DNA of 6,715 nucleotides from an uncultured Cytophagaceae bacterium (GTDB taxonomy: Bacteria > Bacteroidota > Bacteroidia > Cytophagales > Spirosomataceae): NCBI GenBank assembly GCA_903960725.1, contig CAJCBY010000182.1, forward strand, positions 1 to 6,715, in the 5' to 3' direction. Positions 1 through 6,715 of the stretch are shown here, piece by piece. The position numbers and the translations under genes are program-made. The stretch's first letter is position 1; each line of letters begins with the position of its first letter. The notes under the pieces were generated by a model that was not told the origin of the DNA, did no database searches, and saw only the letters and a program-made list of their open reading frames with translations.

Positions 1-340
1 AGCAACCGTAATCGAGAGTCAAGCAGTAATGATCTCTAACAAGTCATTAACAGCGGAGAAAAATAGCATTTTAGAGAAGTTACTTTTTAGAATAGATACG
101 GTTCAAAGAGGCCAAAACGCAAAGTACGTAGTGCTAAACGTACAAGAACAAAACATCGAAAAAGTAACTGCTTTGTTACCTGGTATGAAATCACCTTCGG
201 TTTTGCCATTAACAACCAAAGGCTGGTTCTCGCTACATTCTGTGATAGAAGAGAATGATTTTTGGAATATTATTGAGAATTTACGCGACGCTGGAGCCGA
301 GGGTATTTTAGTTTTACCAATTGAAAAAATGATTCTTTAA
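1..340 (+). CDS. hisG: ATP phosphoribosyltransferase (long form), C-terminal part, 5' truncated by window edge
   Basis: HisG catalyses the first step of histidine synthesis, joining ATP and PRPP to give phosphoribosyl-ATP, and is feedback-inhibited by histidine. The reading frame is open from base 2, so the ATG at 29 is an internal Met and not the start. The visible 112 residues begin ATVIESQAV, the end of the catalytic periplasmic-binding-protein-like fold. They continue into the C-terminal ACT-like regulatory domain of long-form HisG, with the family signatures LLPGMKSPSVLPL, WFSLHSVI and the ending AEGILVLPIEKMIL. In the known family this domain binds histidine and no separate HisZ subunit is needed. 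The stop codon lies 2 nt before hisD, which fits an operon. The start codon and most of the catalytic domain are outside the window. Confidence 0.95.
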   Translation, partial: ATVIESQAVMISNKSLTAEKNSILEKLLFRIDTVQRGQNAKYVVLNVQEQNIEKVTALLPGMKSPSVLPLTTKGWFSLHSVIEENDFWNIIENLRDAGAEGILVLPIEKMIL

Positions 341-342
341 TC

Positions 343-1605
343 ATGTTTACACAGATCAATTATCCTTCTCGATTAGAATATGCAGCTATTTGTCAACGTC
401 CTTCTTTAGAACAAGGGCAATTAGATGCTTTAATTTCGGATGTATTTAGTCAAGTTAAATTGAGAGGCGATCAAGCCTTACGTGATTTAACAGCTACTTA
501 CGAGAAAAGAGTAATTACAGATATTCTGTATAGTGCAGAAGAAATTGATGTATTAGCTGCACAAACGGATGTCGCATTACAAGAGGCTATTGACCACGCC
601 TATGCTAATATTTATGCTTTTCACGCTGCTCAAAAATTAGTTCCGACTAAAATTGAAATAAACCCTGGTGTTCTATGTTGGCAAAAGGCCACAGGTATTG
701 ATAAAGTAGGAATCTATATCCCTGGAGGAACTGCTCCCCTATTTTCAACTGTTTTGATGTTAGCTATTCCGGCTCTCATCGCAGAATGTCAGCAGGTGGT
801 TCTTTGTACTCCAGCAGTTCACCCAGCTATATTCTATGCTGCTAAAAAATGCGGTGTAACCAAGATGGCCAAAGTAGGCGGTTCACAAGCTATTGCAGCT
901 TTGAGCTTAGGTACGGAGAGTGTACCTGCCGTTTATAAAATATTTGGTCCAGGTAATCAATATGTAACAGCTGCTAAAATGTATGCTAACCGATTAGGCA
1001 TTGCCATTGATATGCCGGCTGGCCCATCAGAAGTTGCCGTTTATGCTGACGAGACAGCAAATCCTGCCTACATCGCCTCCGATTTGTTATCACAGGCTGA
1101 ACACGGTGCAGATTCACAGGTTATTTTAATTAGCACGTCCTCGGCCATTGTGGAGCAAACTATGGCTGAAATCACATCCCAATTAGCTGAATTACCAAGA
1201 AGAGACTTGGCTGAAAAAGCACTAACAAACTCGAAATTTGTCTTAGTGAATACTTCAGCAGAGGCTATTGACTTATTAAACGAATACGCAGCAGAACACT
1301 TGATTTTGGCTTGTGATGATGCGGAAGGATTTTCCGAAAATATCAGAAATGCGGGATCCATATTTCTAGGAAACTATACACCCGAGTCAGCAGGGGATTA
1401 TGCCTCAGGAACAAATCATACCTTGCCTACTAATGGATTTGCGCGAGCTTATTCAGGTGTAAATTTAGATTCGTTTACGAAGAAGATCACCTTACAGTCA
1501 ATTTCGAAACAAGGATTAGAAGCATTAGGCAAAACAATCATTGATATGGCAGAAGCGGAATCTTTACAAGCTCACGCGAATGCGGTTAAAATTAGATTAA
1601 ACTAA
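343..1605 (+). CDS. hisD: Histidinol dehydrogenase
   Basis: HisD is the zinc-dependent, NAD-dependent cytoplasmic enzyme that oxidises L-histidinol to L-histidine in two steps, the last reactions of the pathway. The protein has 420 residues, close to the 434 of the E. coli enzyme, and appears complete. Visible family motifs are IPGG (126-129), FGPGNQYV (201-208) and DMPAGPSE (223-230). The zinc ligands expected from the E. coli structure are present as Gln251 and His254 in SQAEHGADSQ, Asp352 in GDYASGTNH and His411 near the C-terminus. The catalytic Glu-His pair is Glu318-His319 in YAAEHL. The ATG at 343 follows the hisG stop by 2 nt with no Shine-Dalgarno sequence, so translation probably depends on coupling. 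Only 2 nt separate its stop from hisC. Confidence 0.97.
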   Translation: MFTQINYPSRLEYAAICQRPSLEQGQLDALISDVFSQVKLRGDQALRDLTATYEKRVITDILYSAEEIDVLAAQTDVALQEAIDHAYANIYAFHAAQKLVPTKIEINPGVLCWQKATGIDKVGIYIPGGTAPLFSTVLMLAIPALIAECQQVVLCTPAVHPAIFYAAKKCGVTKMAKVGGSQAIAALSLGTESVPAVYKIFGPGNQYVTAAKMYANRLGIAIDMPAGPSEVAVYADETANPAYIASDLLSQAEHGADSQVILISTSSAIVEQTMAEITSQLAELPRRDLAEKALTNSKFVLVNTSAEAIDLLNEYAAEHLILACDDAEGFSENIRNAGSIFLGNYTPESAGDYASGTNHTLPTNGFARAYSGVNLDSFTKKITLQSISKQGLEALGKTIIDMAEAESLQAHANAVKIRLN

Positions 1606-1607
1606 AT

Positions 1608-2660
1608 ATGAATTTCGAAAACTTCATATTACCCCATATTTGGAACCTAAAACCTTATTCATCTGCTAGAGATGAGTTTAAGGGTAAAGAGGGTGTATTT
1701 TTAGATGCAAATGAGAATCCACTAGGTTCAGGCTTGGTAGAAAATTGGAATCGCTATCCAGATCCTTTACAATTAGCCATCAAAGAACAATTATCAGAGA
1801 TTAAATCATGCAAAACGGATCAAATATTCCTAGGAAATGGATCCGATGAGGCAATTGATCTAATTATGCGTATGACCTGTCAATCAGGTGTGCACAATAT
1901 CATTTTATGCCCTCCTACTTATGGAATGTATGAAGTGAGTGCATCGATTAATCACATCGAACAGCGAAAAGTTAGTCTAACGAAGCAATATCAATTAGAT
2001 GTAGAAGGTATTTTAAAGACTATTAATTCAAATACGCGGCTACTTTTTATTTGTTCACCTAATAATCCGACTGGAAATAAACTGAATCGATCAGACATTT
2101 ATACTTTAATTGAATCCTTTAAATCAGGCTTTGTCATCATTGATGAAGCCTACATAGATTTTTCTGACGAACCTAGTTTCATCATGGAATTAGCTAAGTA
2201 TCCACAGGTAATTGTGATGCAAACGCTGTCCAAAGCCTATGGATTAGCGTCCCTTCGCCTAGGAATGGCCTTTGCACACTCTAGCATCATAAGTTTACTG
2301 AATAAGATTAAGCCTCCATATAACATTGGAGGGGCGACTCAAGAGATCGTTCACAAAGCTTTAGCTAATACGTCTTTTAAAGAGGAGGCGGTCAAATCAA
2401 TCTTATCAGAACGATCTCGCTTAATCGAAGGCTTAGAAAATATACCTGAAGTCATTCATATTTTTCCGTCTGATGCTAACTTTATTCTAGTACAATTTAA
2501 ACGTGCGAATGACTTATTTCATTTCTTAATTGAGGCCAAATTGATCACTAGAAACCGTAGTTCGGTCGCTTTATGTGAAGATTCTATTCGGATTACGATT
2601 GGTATGTCAGAAGAAAACGATAAATTAGTTCGTCTTATCCAACAGTTCTACTCGGCTTAA
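1608..2660 (+). CDS. hisC: Histidinol-phosphate aminotransferase
   Basis: HisC is a fold-type I, PLP-dependent cytoplasmic aminotransferase. It converts imidazole-acetol phosphate and glutamate to L-histidinol phosphate and 2-oxoglutarate. The 350 residues match the usual length of about 350-360. Visible landmarks are DANENPLG (33-40), RYPDP (49-53), SPNNPTG (150-156), DEAYIDF (179-185) and the PLP-binding TLSKAYGLASLRLG block. In that block Lys209 forms the Schiff base and Arg217 is expected to bind the PLP phosphate. Arg328 in SIRITIG is the expected substrate-carboxylate arginine. The gene sits 2 nt after hisD and 1 nt before the membrane-protein gene. hisB, which often follows hisC, is absent here, so the rest of the pathway must be encoded elsewhere. 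Confidence 0.96.
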   Translation: MNFENFILPHIWNLKPYSSARDEFKGKEGVFLDANENPLGSGLVENWNRYPDPLQLAIKEQLSEIKSCKTDQIFLGNGSDEAIDLIMRMTCQSGVHNIILCPPTYGMYEVSASINHIEQRKVSLTKQYQLDVEGILKTINSNTRLLFICSPNNPTGNKLNRSDIYTLIESFKSGFVIIDEAYIDFSDEPSFIMELAKYPQVIVMQTLSKAYGLASLRLGMAFAHSSIISLLNKIKPPYNIGGATQEIVHKALANTSFKEEAVKSILSERSRLIEGLENIPEVIHIFPSDANFILVQFKRANDLFHFLIEAKLITRNRSSVALCEDSIRITIGMSEENDKLVRLIQQFYSA

Positions 2661-2661
2661 C

Positions 2662-3183
2662 ATGTTAAAACGCGTTCTCATTTTCTTATTTTTCATTACT
2701 TGCGTGTTTGAAACGAGGGCACAGATGAAAGATTGGGCAGCAGGATTTAGAGTGGGAGAACCAGGAGGCTTCATGTTAAAACGTTACCTACCTAGTGGCA
2801 AAAATGCAGTAGAAGTTAATTTTGGATCTTATGGGGGACTTTGGGGTACAAATCGTGCCTACCAGGATGGTAATTTCCAAAATATTGGTTTTGCAATCAA
2901 CGCATTGTATTTATGGCAACGCCCCACACTAGTCAATTCAGATTTACATTATTACTACGGCGCAGGTCCACAGTTCGTCTCTAGAAATTTATTTACCAAT
3001 AATTCAATCTATCCAGAAACAAAACGAGGACTAGGAGCTGCGGGCATAGCAGGAATGGAATATTTCCCCATTGATGCACCTAATCTATCCTTCTTTGCGG
3101 AGGTAGGTCTGTACTCAGAAATTTTACCAAATCCATTTTTCCTTCATATACAAGGCGGACTTGGAGTAAAAGTTAATTTTTAA
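2662..3183 (+). CDS. Small outer-membrane beta-barrel protein, function unknown
   Basis: The 173-residue protein starts with a typical Sec signal peptide: MLKR, then a hydrophobic stretch (about 5-15), then ETRA-Q with likely cleavage after Ala20. The mature part of about 153 residues is rich in Gly and aromatic residues, with alternating patterns such as AVEVNFGSYGG (49-59), HYYYGAGPQFVSR (96-108) and LSFFAEVGLYSEI (142-154). It ends GLGVKVNF, with the terminal Phe usual for proteins inserted by the BAM machinery. This suggests a barrel of about eight strands, the size of OmpX-like proteins. Similar small barrels occur widely in Bacteroidota, but I cannot name a function or partner. It starts 1 nt after the hisC stop and ends 1 nt before a tRNA gene, so it is probably co-transcribed with the his genes. 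A link to histidine metabolism is not shown by the sequence. Confidence 0.8.
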   Translation: MLKRVLIFLFFITCVFETRAQMKDWAAGFRVGEPGGFMLKRYLPSGKNAVEVNFGSYGGLWGTNRAYQDGNFQNIGFAINALYLWQRPTLVNSDLHYYYGAGPQFVSRNLFTNNSIYPETKRGLGAAGIAGMEYFPIDAPNLSFFAEVGLYSEILPNPFFLHIQGGLGVKVNF

Positions 3184-3184
3184 T

Positions 3185-3258
<74 letters not shown>

Positions 3259-3261
3259 CAT

Positions 3262-4392
3262 TTATAAACGATCTTTAAAAGATTCGTATCCGAAAGATTT
3301 ATAGAGGTGAAACGCTCCTTTAGCATCTAGTTTACCTATACTTGGTAAGTTTACTCCATTGAAAGTTGTCGTTTTCACCATCGTGTAGTGAATCATATCT
3401 TCAAGGATAATCTCATCTCCTATTTGAAGTTCTTTTTCAAAGGAATAGTCACCATAAAAATCCCCTGCTAAACAGGTCATTCCTCCGAATCGGTAGGTCG
3501 GTTTTCCTTGTTCAGGTTCTGAATTTGCCCCTCTAATTCGTGGCTTATAAGGCATCTCTAAGGTATCAGGCATATGCGCAGCAAAAGAAACATCTAATAT
3601 AGCCACCGTAATTCCAGCAGACTCAACAATATCAAGAACGGTTGATTTTAAAAATCCTGTTTGCCATCCTACCGCTGATCCTGGCTCAAGGATAATCTGT
3701 AGGTTGGGGTATCTTTGGCAAAATCCCTTTAATAAGGCAATTAGATGATCGACATCATAATCAGCGCGTGTAATCAAATGACCACCGCCTAAATTCAACC
3801 ACTTCAAACGAAGCAATAAATCGCCAAATTTTTCTTCAATTACCGCTAAGGTTCGTTCTAAAACAAAAGAATCATTCTCGCAAAGCGTATGTGAATGCAA
3901 GCCTTCAATTCCCACAGGCAAATCCCCTAAATCAGCACGGCGAATACCTAATCGAGAACCAGCAATACACGGATTATACATTTCAGTTTCGACTTCAGCA
4001 TATTCTGGGTTAATACGCAATCCACAAGAAATTCCTGTAGCATGTGCTCGTTCCTTATATCGCTGGTACTGATTCAGTGAATTAAATGTAATGTGACCTG
4101 CATAAGTTGAAAGTTCATTCCATTCCGCTTCTAAATAGGCGGGCGAATAAACATGAGGCTTCACTCCCATTTCCTCAAAAGCTAGACGTGCTTCATGTAA
4201 TGAACTAGCTGTAGCGCCTGCTAAATACTGTTTTACCAATGGAAACTCATGGTAAAAAGAAAACCCTTTTAAAGCACAAATAATTTCGACACCCGCCTCC
4301 TGTTGAACTCGTTTAAGAAGTTCTAAGTTTGCTTTCAATAAATTTTCCTCCAATACATAACAAGGAGATGGAATCGAAGGATAATAGGTCAT
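3262..4392 (-). CDS. nspC: Carboxynorspermidine/carboxyspermidine decarboxylase
   Basis: This PLP enzyme removes the carboxyl group from carboxyspermidine (or carboxynorspermidine) to give spermidine (or norspermidine). It belongs to the alanine-racemase-fold group that also includes ornithine and diaminopimelate decarboxylases. I place the start at the ATG at 4392, giving 376 residues beginning MTYYPSIPSPCYVLEE, the family's usual N-terminus. The frame is open up to an ATG at 4446, but that would overlap the upstream gene by 53 nt and add 18 atypical residues. Visible landmarks are the PLP lysine Lys42 in CALKGFSF, HSHTLCE (166-172), LGGGH (201-205), EPGSAVG (236-242) and MTCLAGDFYGD (305-315). 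Cys307 and Asp311 in the last motif are the expected active-site residues. The start is 1 nt from the stop of the dehydrogenase, implying translational coupling. Spermidine is the likelier product in this phylum. Confidence 0.94.
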   Translation of the reverse strand: MTYYPSIPSPCYVLEENLLKANLELLKRVQQEAGVEIICALKGFSFYHEFPLVKQYLAGATASSLHEARLAFEEMGVKPHVYSPAYLEAEWNELSTYAGHITFNSLNQYQRYKERAHATGISCGLRINPEYAEVETEMYNPCIAGSRLGIRRADLGDLPVGIEGLHSHTLCENDSFVLERTLAVIEEKFGDLLLRLKWLNLGGGHLITRADYDVDHLIALLKGFCQRYPNLQIILEPGSAVGWQTGFLKSTVLDIVESAGITVAILDVSFAAHMPDTLEMPYKPRIRGANSEPEQGKPTYRFGGMTCLAGDFYGDYSFEKELQIGDEIILEDMIHYTMVKTTTFNGVNLPSIGKLDAKGAFHLYKSFGYESFKDRL

Positions 4393-4393
4393 C

Positions 4394-5608
4394 TTAATAT
4401 TCGTGAGGTAAAGTGATATTGTGTTGTTCCTCCCAAGGTAAACCATGGATATTCAACAACTCCATAAATGGATCAGGGTTAAATTCTTCTACATTAAATA
4501 CCCCTGGAGCAAACCAAGAGCCATCGATCATTAAAGATGCACCAATCATTGCAGGAACACCAGTCGTATAACTTACCCCTTGTGCCTGAACCTCTTGATA
4601 ACAATCAGCGTGATGGCAGTTATTCCAAACATAGTAAGTAGCGTCTTTGCCATCTTTAATGCCTTTAATTTGGCAACCAATAGAGGTTTGACCTGAATAA
4701 TTCTCACCAAGGGTCCCTGGTTCAGGAAGAACTGCCTTTAAGAACTCCAAAGGAACGATATCCATTCCATTGAATTTAATAGGAGCAATCGATGTCATAC
4801 CCACATTTTGTAACACCTCTAAGTGAGTCAAATAAGCTTGACCAAAGGTCATCCAGAAACGCGCACGCTTCAATGTAGGGAAATTTTTCGTTAGGGACTC
4901 TAACTCTTCATGGTACAATACATACGACTCTTTAGGCCCAATATTCGGGTAATCAATAGGCTTGTGAATCGACATCGGTTCGATCTCAATCCATTCACCA
5001 TTTTCCCAATATTTACCTTTTTGAGTAATCTCACGGATATTAATCTCCGGGTTAAAGTTAGTAGCAAAGGCTTTCCCGTGATCCCCTGCATTACAATCAA
5101 TGATATCTAAATAATGCATCTCATCGAAATAATGCTTGTTCGCGTAAGCAGTATAAACTCCAGTAACGCCTGGGTCAAAACCACAGCCTAATAAAGCCAT
5201 TAAACCAGCCTTTTTAAACTTATCTTGGTAAGCCCATTGCCAAGAATATTCAAACTTAGCTACGTCTTTTGGCTCGTAATTAGCGGTATCTAAATAGTGT
5301 ACACCTGCCTCTAGACAAGCATCCATAATGGTTAAATCTTGATAAGGCAATGCCACATTAATAACTAAAAAAGGCTTTTCTTCATTGAACAAGGCAACCA
5401 ATTCAGGTACATTGTCTGCATCTACTTGACGGGTTTTCACGGCAGTAGGTAAACCAATAGCTGCACATTCAGCAGCAATTGCATCACATTTAGATAAAGT
5501 TCGAGAGGCTAATACAATCTCAGAAAAGGAAGACGGATTCATCGCACATTTTTTAACGACTACATTTCCAACACCACCTGCACCAATAATTACAATTTTT
5601 TTAGACAT
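4394..5608 (-). CDS. Carboxynorspermidine/carboxyspermidine dehydrogenase (saccharopine dehydrogenase family)
   Basis: The 404-residue protein starts with a Rossmann NAD(P)-binding segment, KIVIIGAGGVGNVVVKK, with GAGGVG at 9-14, and resembles the Lys1/saccharopine dehydrogenase family. Further recognisable stretches are HYLDTANYEP (104-113), LGCGFDPGVTG (140-150), NAGDHGKAFATNFNPEI (173-189) and VSYTTGVPAM (345-354). In the known pathway this enzyme reduces the Schiff base formed by putrescine (or diaminopropane) and L-aspartate beta-semialdehyde, using NADPH, to carboxyspermidine (or carboxynorspermidine). The next gene, nspC, then decarboxylates the product. The tight pairing with nspC (1 nt) argues for this role over lysine metabolism. 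The ATG at 5608 is the only sensible start, directly before the Rossmann strand, and a probable promoter lies just upstream. Which diamine is used cannot be read from the sequence. Confidence 0.92.
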   Translation of the reverse strand: MSKKIVIIGAGGVGNVVVKKCAMNPSSFSEIVLASRTLSKCDAIAAECAAIGLPTAVKTRQVDADNVPELVALFNEEKPFLVINVALPYQDLTIMDACLEAGVHYLDTANYEPKDVAKFEYSWQWAYQDKFKKAGLMALLGCGFDPGVTGVYTAYANKHYFDEMHYLDIIDCNAGDHGKAFATNFNPEINIREITQKGKYWENGEWIEIEPMSIHKPIDYPNIGPKESYVLYHEELESLTKNFPTLKRARFWMTFGQAYLTHLEVLQNVGMTSIAPIKFNGMDIVPLEFLKAVLPEPGTLGENYSGQTSIGCQIKGIKDGKDATYYVWNNCHHADCYQEVQAQGVSYTTGVPAMIGASLMIDGSWFAPGVFNVEEFNPDPFMELLNIHGLPWEEQHNITLPHEY

Positions 5609-5627
5609 AGCTTTTTAAAAAGAAATG

Positions 5628-5635
5628 CAAAAATA
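5628..5635 (-). promoter_or_regulatory. Probable Bacteroidota -7 promoter element for the polyamine gene pair
   Basis: On the minus strand this reads TATTTTTG, an exact match to the Bacteroidota -7 consensus TAnnTTTG. It lies 19 nt before the ATG of the dehydrogenase gene, in the only intergenic gap of the window longer than 3 nt. Transcription would start about 13 nt before the ATG. A clear -33 TTTG/TTG box at the normal spacing of about 19 nt is not seen (that region is T-rich), so the call rests on one motif plus position. Confidence 0.5.
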
Positions 5636-5659
5636 GCACATCAATGAGTAAAAACCATA

Positions 5660-6148
5660 TTAATTTTTAAATGGACGAATAATTTTGACCAAACGATCTT
5701 TGTAGTATTTTTGGCTTAATCGATCTTCTCTAACTCCCTTTTTTGTGCTAGCATGAATAAAGACGATATCAGGCTTTTCTTTTATAATTAAGCCTACGTG
5801 ACTAATTAATCCGACTTGCCCAGTAGCAAAAAATACCCAATCCCCAATTTGAACTTCATTCAAGGATACTTCGTCTCCAAACTTAGCTTGATCCACCGTT
5901 ACCCGAGGTATGGATACCTCATTTTTAAGATAAACAGTATACAAAAGACCTGAGCAATCGATTCCTTTTTTGTCTAATCCGCCATATTTGTAAGGAACAC
6001 CTTTCCATTTTTGAGCGTCCGCTAAGATTGATTTAATTTCAGCAGAGGTATAATAAGACGCCTTAGGGCGATGAAAAATTCGTTTTACAAAAGAACACGA
6101 ATCCAATAAAAGTACCAATATGCCTAAAAACAGGATGCGTTTACACAT
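5660..6148 (-). CDS. NlpC/P60 family cell-wall hydrolase, predicted lipoprotein
   Basis: NlpC/P60 proteins are cysteine peptidases that usually cut the D-Glu/meso-diaminopimelate bond in peptidoglycan stem peptides. From the ATG at 6148 the protein has 162 residues. The N-terminus has a hydrophobic stretch ending LLLDSC, a lipobox with Cys18 as the likely lipidated residue. The residues after it (SFVKRIFH) lack the acidic cluster of the known Bacteroidota surface-export signal, so a periplasmic-facing lipoprotein is inferred. The catalytic domain shows VPYKYGG (51-57), Cys65 in DCSGL, His117 in SHVG and His132 in FIHAS, the expected Cys-His-His triad. The ATG overlaps the upstream stop by 8 nt (ATGTGTAA). 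A TTG two codons earlier is in frame but is a less likely start. Length is typical of single-domain members. Confidence 0.92.
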   Translation of the reverse strand: MCKRILFLGILVLLLDSCSFVKRIFHRPKASYYTSAEIKSILADAQKWKGVPYKYGGLDKKGIDCSGLLYTVYLKNEVSIPRVTVDQAKFGDEVSLNEVQIGDWVFFATGQVGLISHVGLIIKEKPDIVFIHASTKKGVREDRLSQKYYKDRLVKIIRPFKN

Positions 6149-6715
6149 ACACAATCTCTTTTGTTTCTACATACAAAAGTACTCCTTGAGTAACTTGATG
6201 ACCCATTTCCACTAAGGTTTGTTTATAGCGATTCACCTGATCAAAATGTTCTGGTTTCTTCTTCCCTGTCTTAAAATCAATTACCTGTAAAGCGTCCCCT
6301 ACTTTATTAACGCGATCTGGGCGAATAACCCGGCCATCAGGGCATAAAATATCTACTTCCTTAAAAGCTAATTGTGCCTGATTAAACAATAACTGAACTT
6401 CACTTAGTGCTAGCAAGTCATCAATTTTAGAGACATCTATTTTGCAGGTAGATCGAATAAAAGGCCAAGCCGATACATCTGGTAATTGAGCTAGTAGATG
6501 ATGCAACTGATTTCCGGTTTCCCTTTTAGCAGATGCTGAAGTATATAAATCAGCTCGAGATGAATTCACTCGTAAGGCTATAGAAGGGTGATTCGTTTCT
6601 ACTCTAATTTGAATACTTTTAGACATCCTGTTTGCTGCATTATACTCCAATTTGGGAAGCATGTTTGGGGATGTAAAATGATAATATTCGGATCCCCAAG
6701 CAGTATCTGTCTTGA
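6141..6715 (-). CDS. UvrD/AddA-type helicase-nuclease, C-terminal PD-(D/E)XK nuclease domain, 5' truncated by window edge
   Basis: The frame is open from 6715 to the stop at 6141, so the Met at 6662 is internal. About 190 residues of a larger protein are visible. Counting that Met as residue 1, the nuclease landmarks are GNQLH (50-54), Glu102-Val-Asp, Asp116 in IRPDRV, Asp129-Phe-Lys131 in VIDFKTGK, and Gln142-x3-Tyr146 in QVNRY. Together these are the H, D, D-x-K and QxxxY signatures of RecB/AddA-type nuclease domains, which cleave DNA with Mg2+ during processing of double-strand breaks. No cysteines for the iron-sulfur cluster of AddB-type nucleases are visible, which favours an AddA-like or single-chain UvrD-family protein. 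The helicase domains must lie beyond the window, so the exact subfamily is open. The last codons overlap the start of the NlpC/P60 gene by 8 nt. Confidence 0.87.
   Translation of the reverse strand, partial: KTDTAWGSEYYHFTSPNMLPKLEYNAANRMSKSIQIRVETNHPSIALRVNSSRADLYTSASAKRETGNQLHHLLAQLPDVSAWPFIRSTCKIDVSKIDDLLALSEVQLLFNQAQLAFKEVDILCPDGRVIRPDRVNKVGDALQVIDFKTGKKKPEHFDQVNRYKQTLVEMGHQVTQGVLLYVETKEIVYV

Noticed and set aside
29..340. A separate 103-aa small gene starting at ATG 29
   Set aside because: The same frame is open to the window edge and the residues before the Met match HisG, so this is the tail of a truncated hisG.
1068..1361. A 97-aa minus-strand reading frame inside hisD
   Set aside because: It lies wholly within a well-conserved gene on the other strand, has no recognisable domain, and no promoter or neighbour supports it.
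3161..3181. TTGG and TAATTTTT as a promoter for the tRNA inside the membrane-protein gene
   Set aside because: The second box lacks the final G of TAnnTTTG and the spacing of about 9 nt is far from the usual 19 or so.
3271..3283. Inverted repeat ATCTTT-A-AAAGAT just past the tRNA as a terminator
   Set aside because: The stem is entirely weak pairs with a 1-nt centre and no U-tract, and it lies within the end of the nspC coding sequence.
4393..4446. An N-terminal extension of nspC from ATG 4446
   Set aside because: It overlaps the upstream gene by 53 nt and adds 18 residues that do not fit the family, which normally starts just before the SPCYVLEE motif.
4900..5110. Two 66-aa frames, one per strand, inside the polyamine dehydrogenase gene
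   Set aside because: Both are shadows of a conserved coding region with no family resemblance.
6149..6154. TTG start two codons upstream for the NlpC/P60 gene
   Set aside because: An ATG at 6148 follows at once and gives a normal signal peptide; the TTG adds nothing.
6141..6662. A complete 173-aa stand-alone nuclease starting at Met 6662
   Set aside because: The frame stays open to the window end, and the C-terminal RecB-type nuclease domain is normally fused to helicase domains, so it is treated as a partial gene.

Overview
The window looks like ordinary chromosomal DNA from a member of the Bacteroidota, most likely a Cytophagales-type bacterium. The phylum call rests on several observations. 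The DNA is AT-rich, and no Shine-Dalgarno sequence is visible before any start codon. One gap holds a TAnnTTTG promoter element. The carboxyspermidine dehydrogenase/decarboxylase gene pair, a long-form HisG and a small signal-peptide beta-barrel protein ending in Phe also fit. The order and genus are guesses.

Plus strand (1-3258): the 3' end of hisG, then hisD and hisC, three histidine-biosynthesis genes separated by 2 nt each. Where many his operons continue with hisB, a 173-aa predicted outer-membrane beta-barrel protein follows 1 nt after hisC. A tRNA-Ala(GGC) begins 1 nt after the stop codon of that gene. The whole block appears to be one packed transcription unit that starts outside the window.

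Minus strand (read from 6715 down to 3262): the C-terminal PD-(D/E)XK nuclease domain of a UvrD/AddA-type helicase-nuclease (partial, its 5' part lies beyond the window), overlapping by 8 nt an NlpC/P60 cell-wall hydrolase lipoprotein. A 51-nt gap follows, with a likely promoter, and then carboxy(nor)spermidine dehydrogenase and decarboxylase, separated by 1 nt. These two enzymes make spermidine from putrescine and aspartate semialdehyde without S-adenosylmethionine.

The two blocks converge at 3258-3262 with only 3 nt between the tRNA and the stop codon of the decarboxylase. I see no terminator hairpin for either side, so overlapping 3' transcripts are expected. Apart from the 51-nt gap at 5609-5659 there is practically no intergenic DNA. 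I see no insertion sequence, CRISPR array, integrase, phage gene or other sign of transfer, and I do not find a novel multi-gene system. The points worth a second look concern gene packing: the tRNA wedged between convergent genes, the membrane protein closing the his cluster, and the overlap between the DNA-repair and cell-wall genes.
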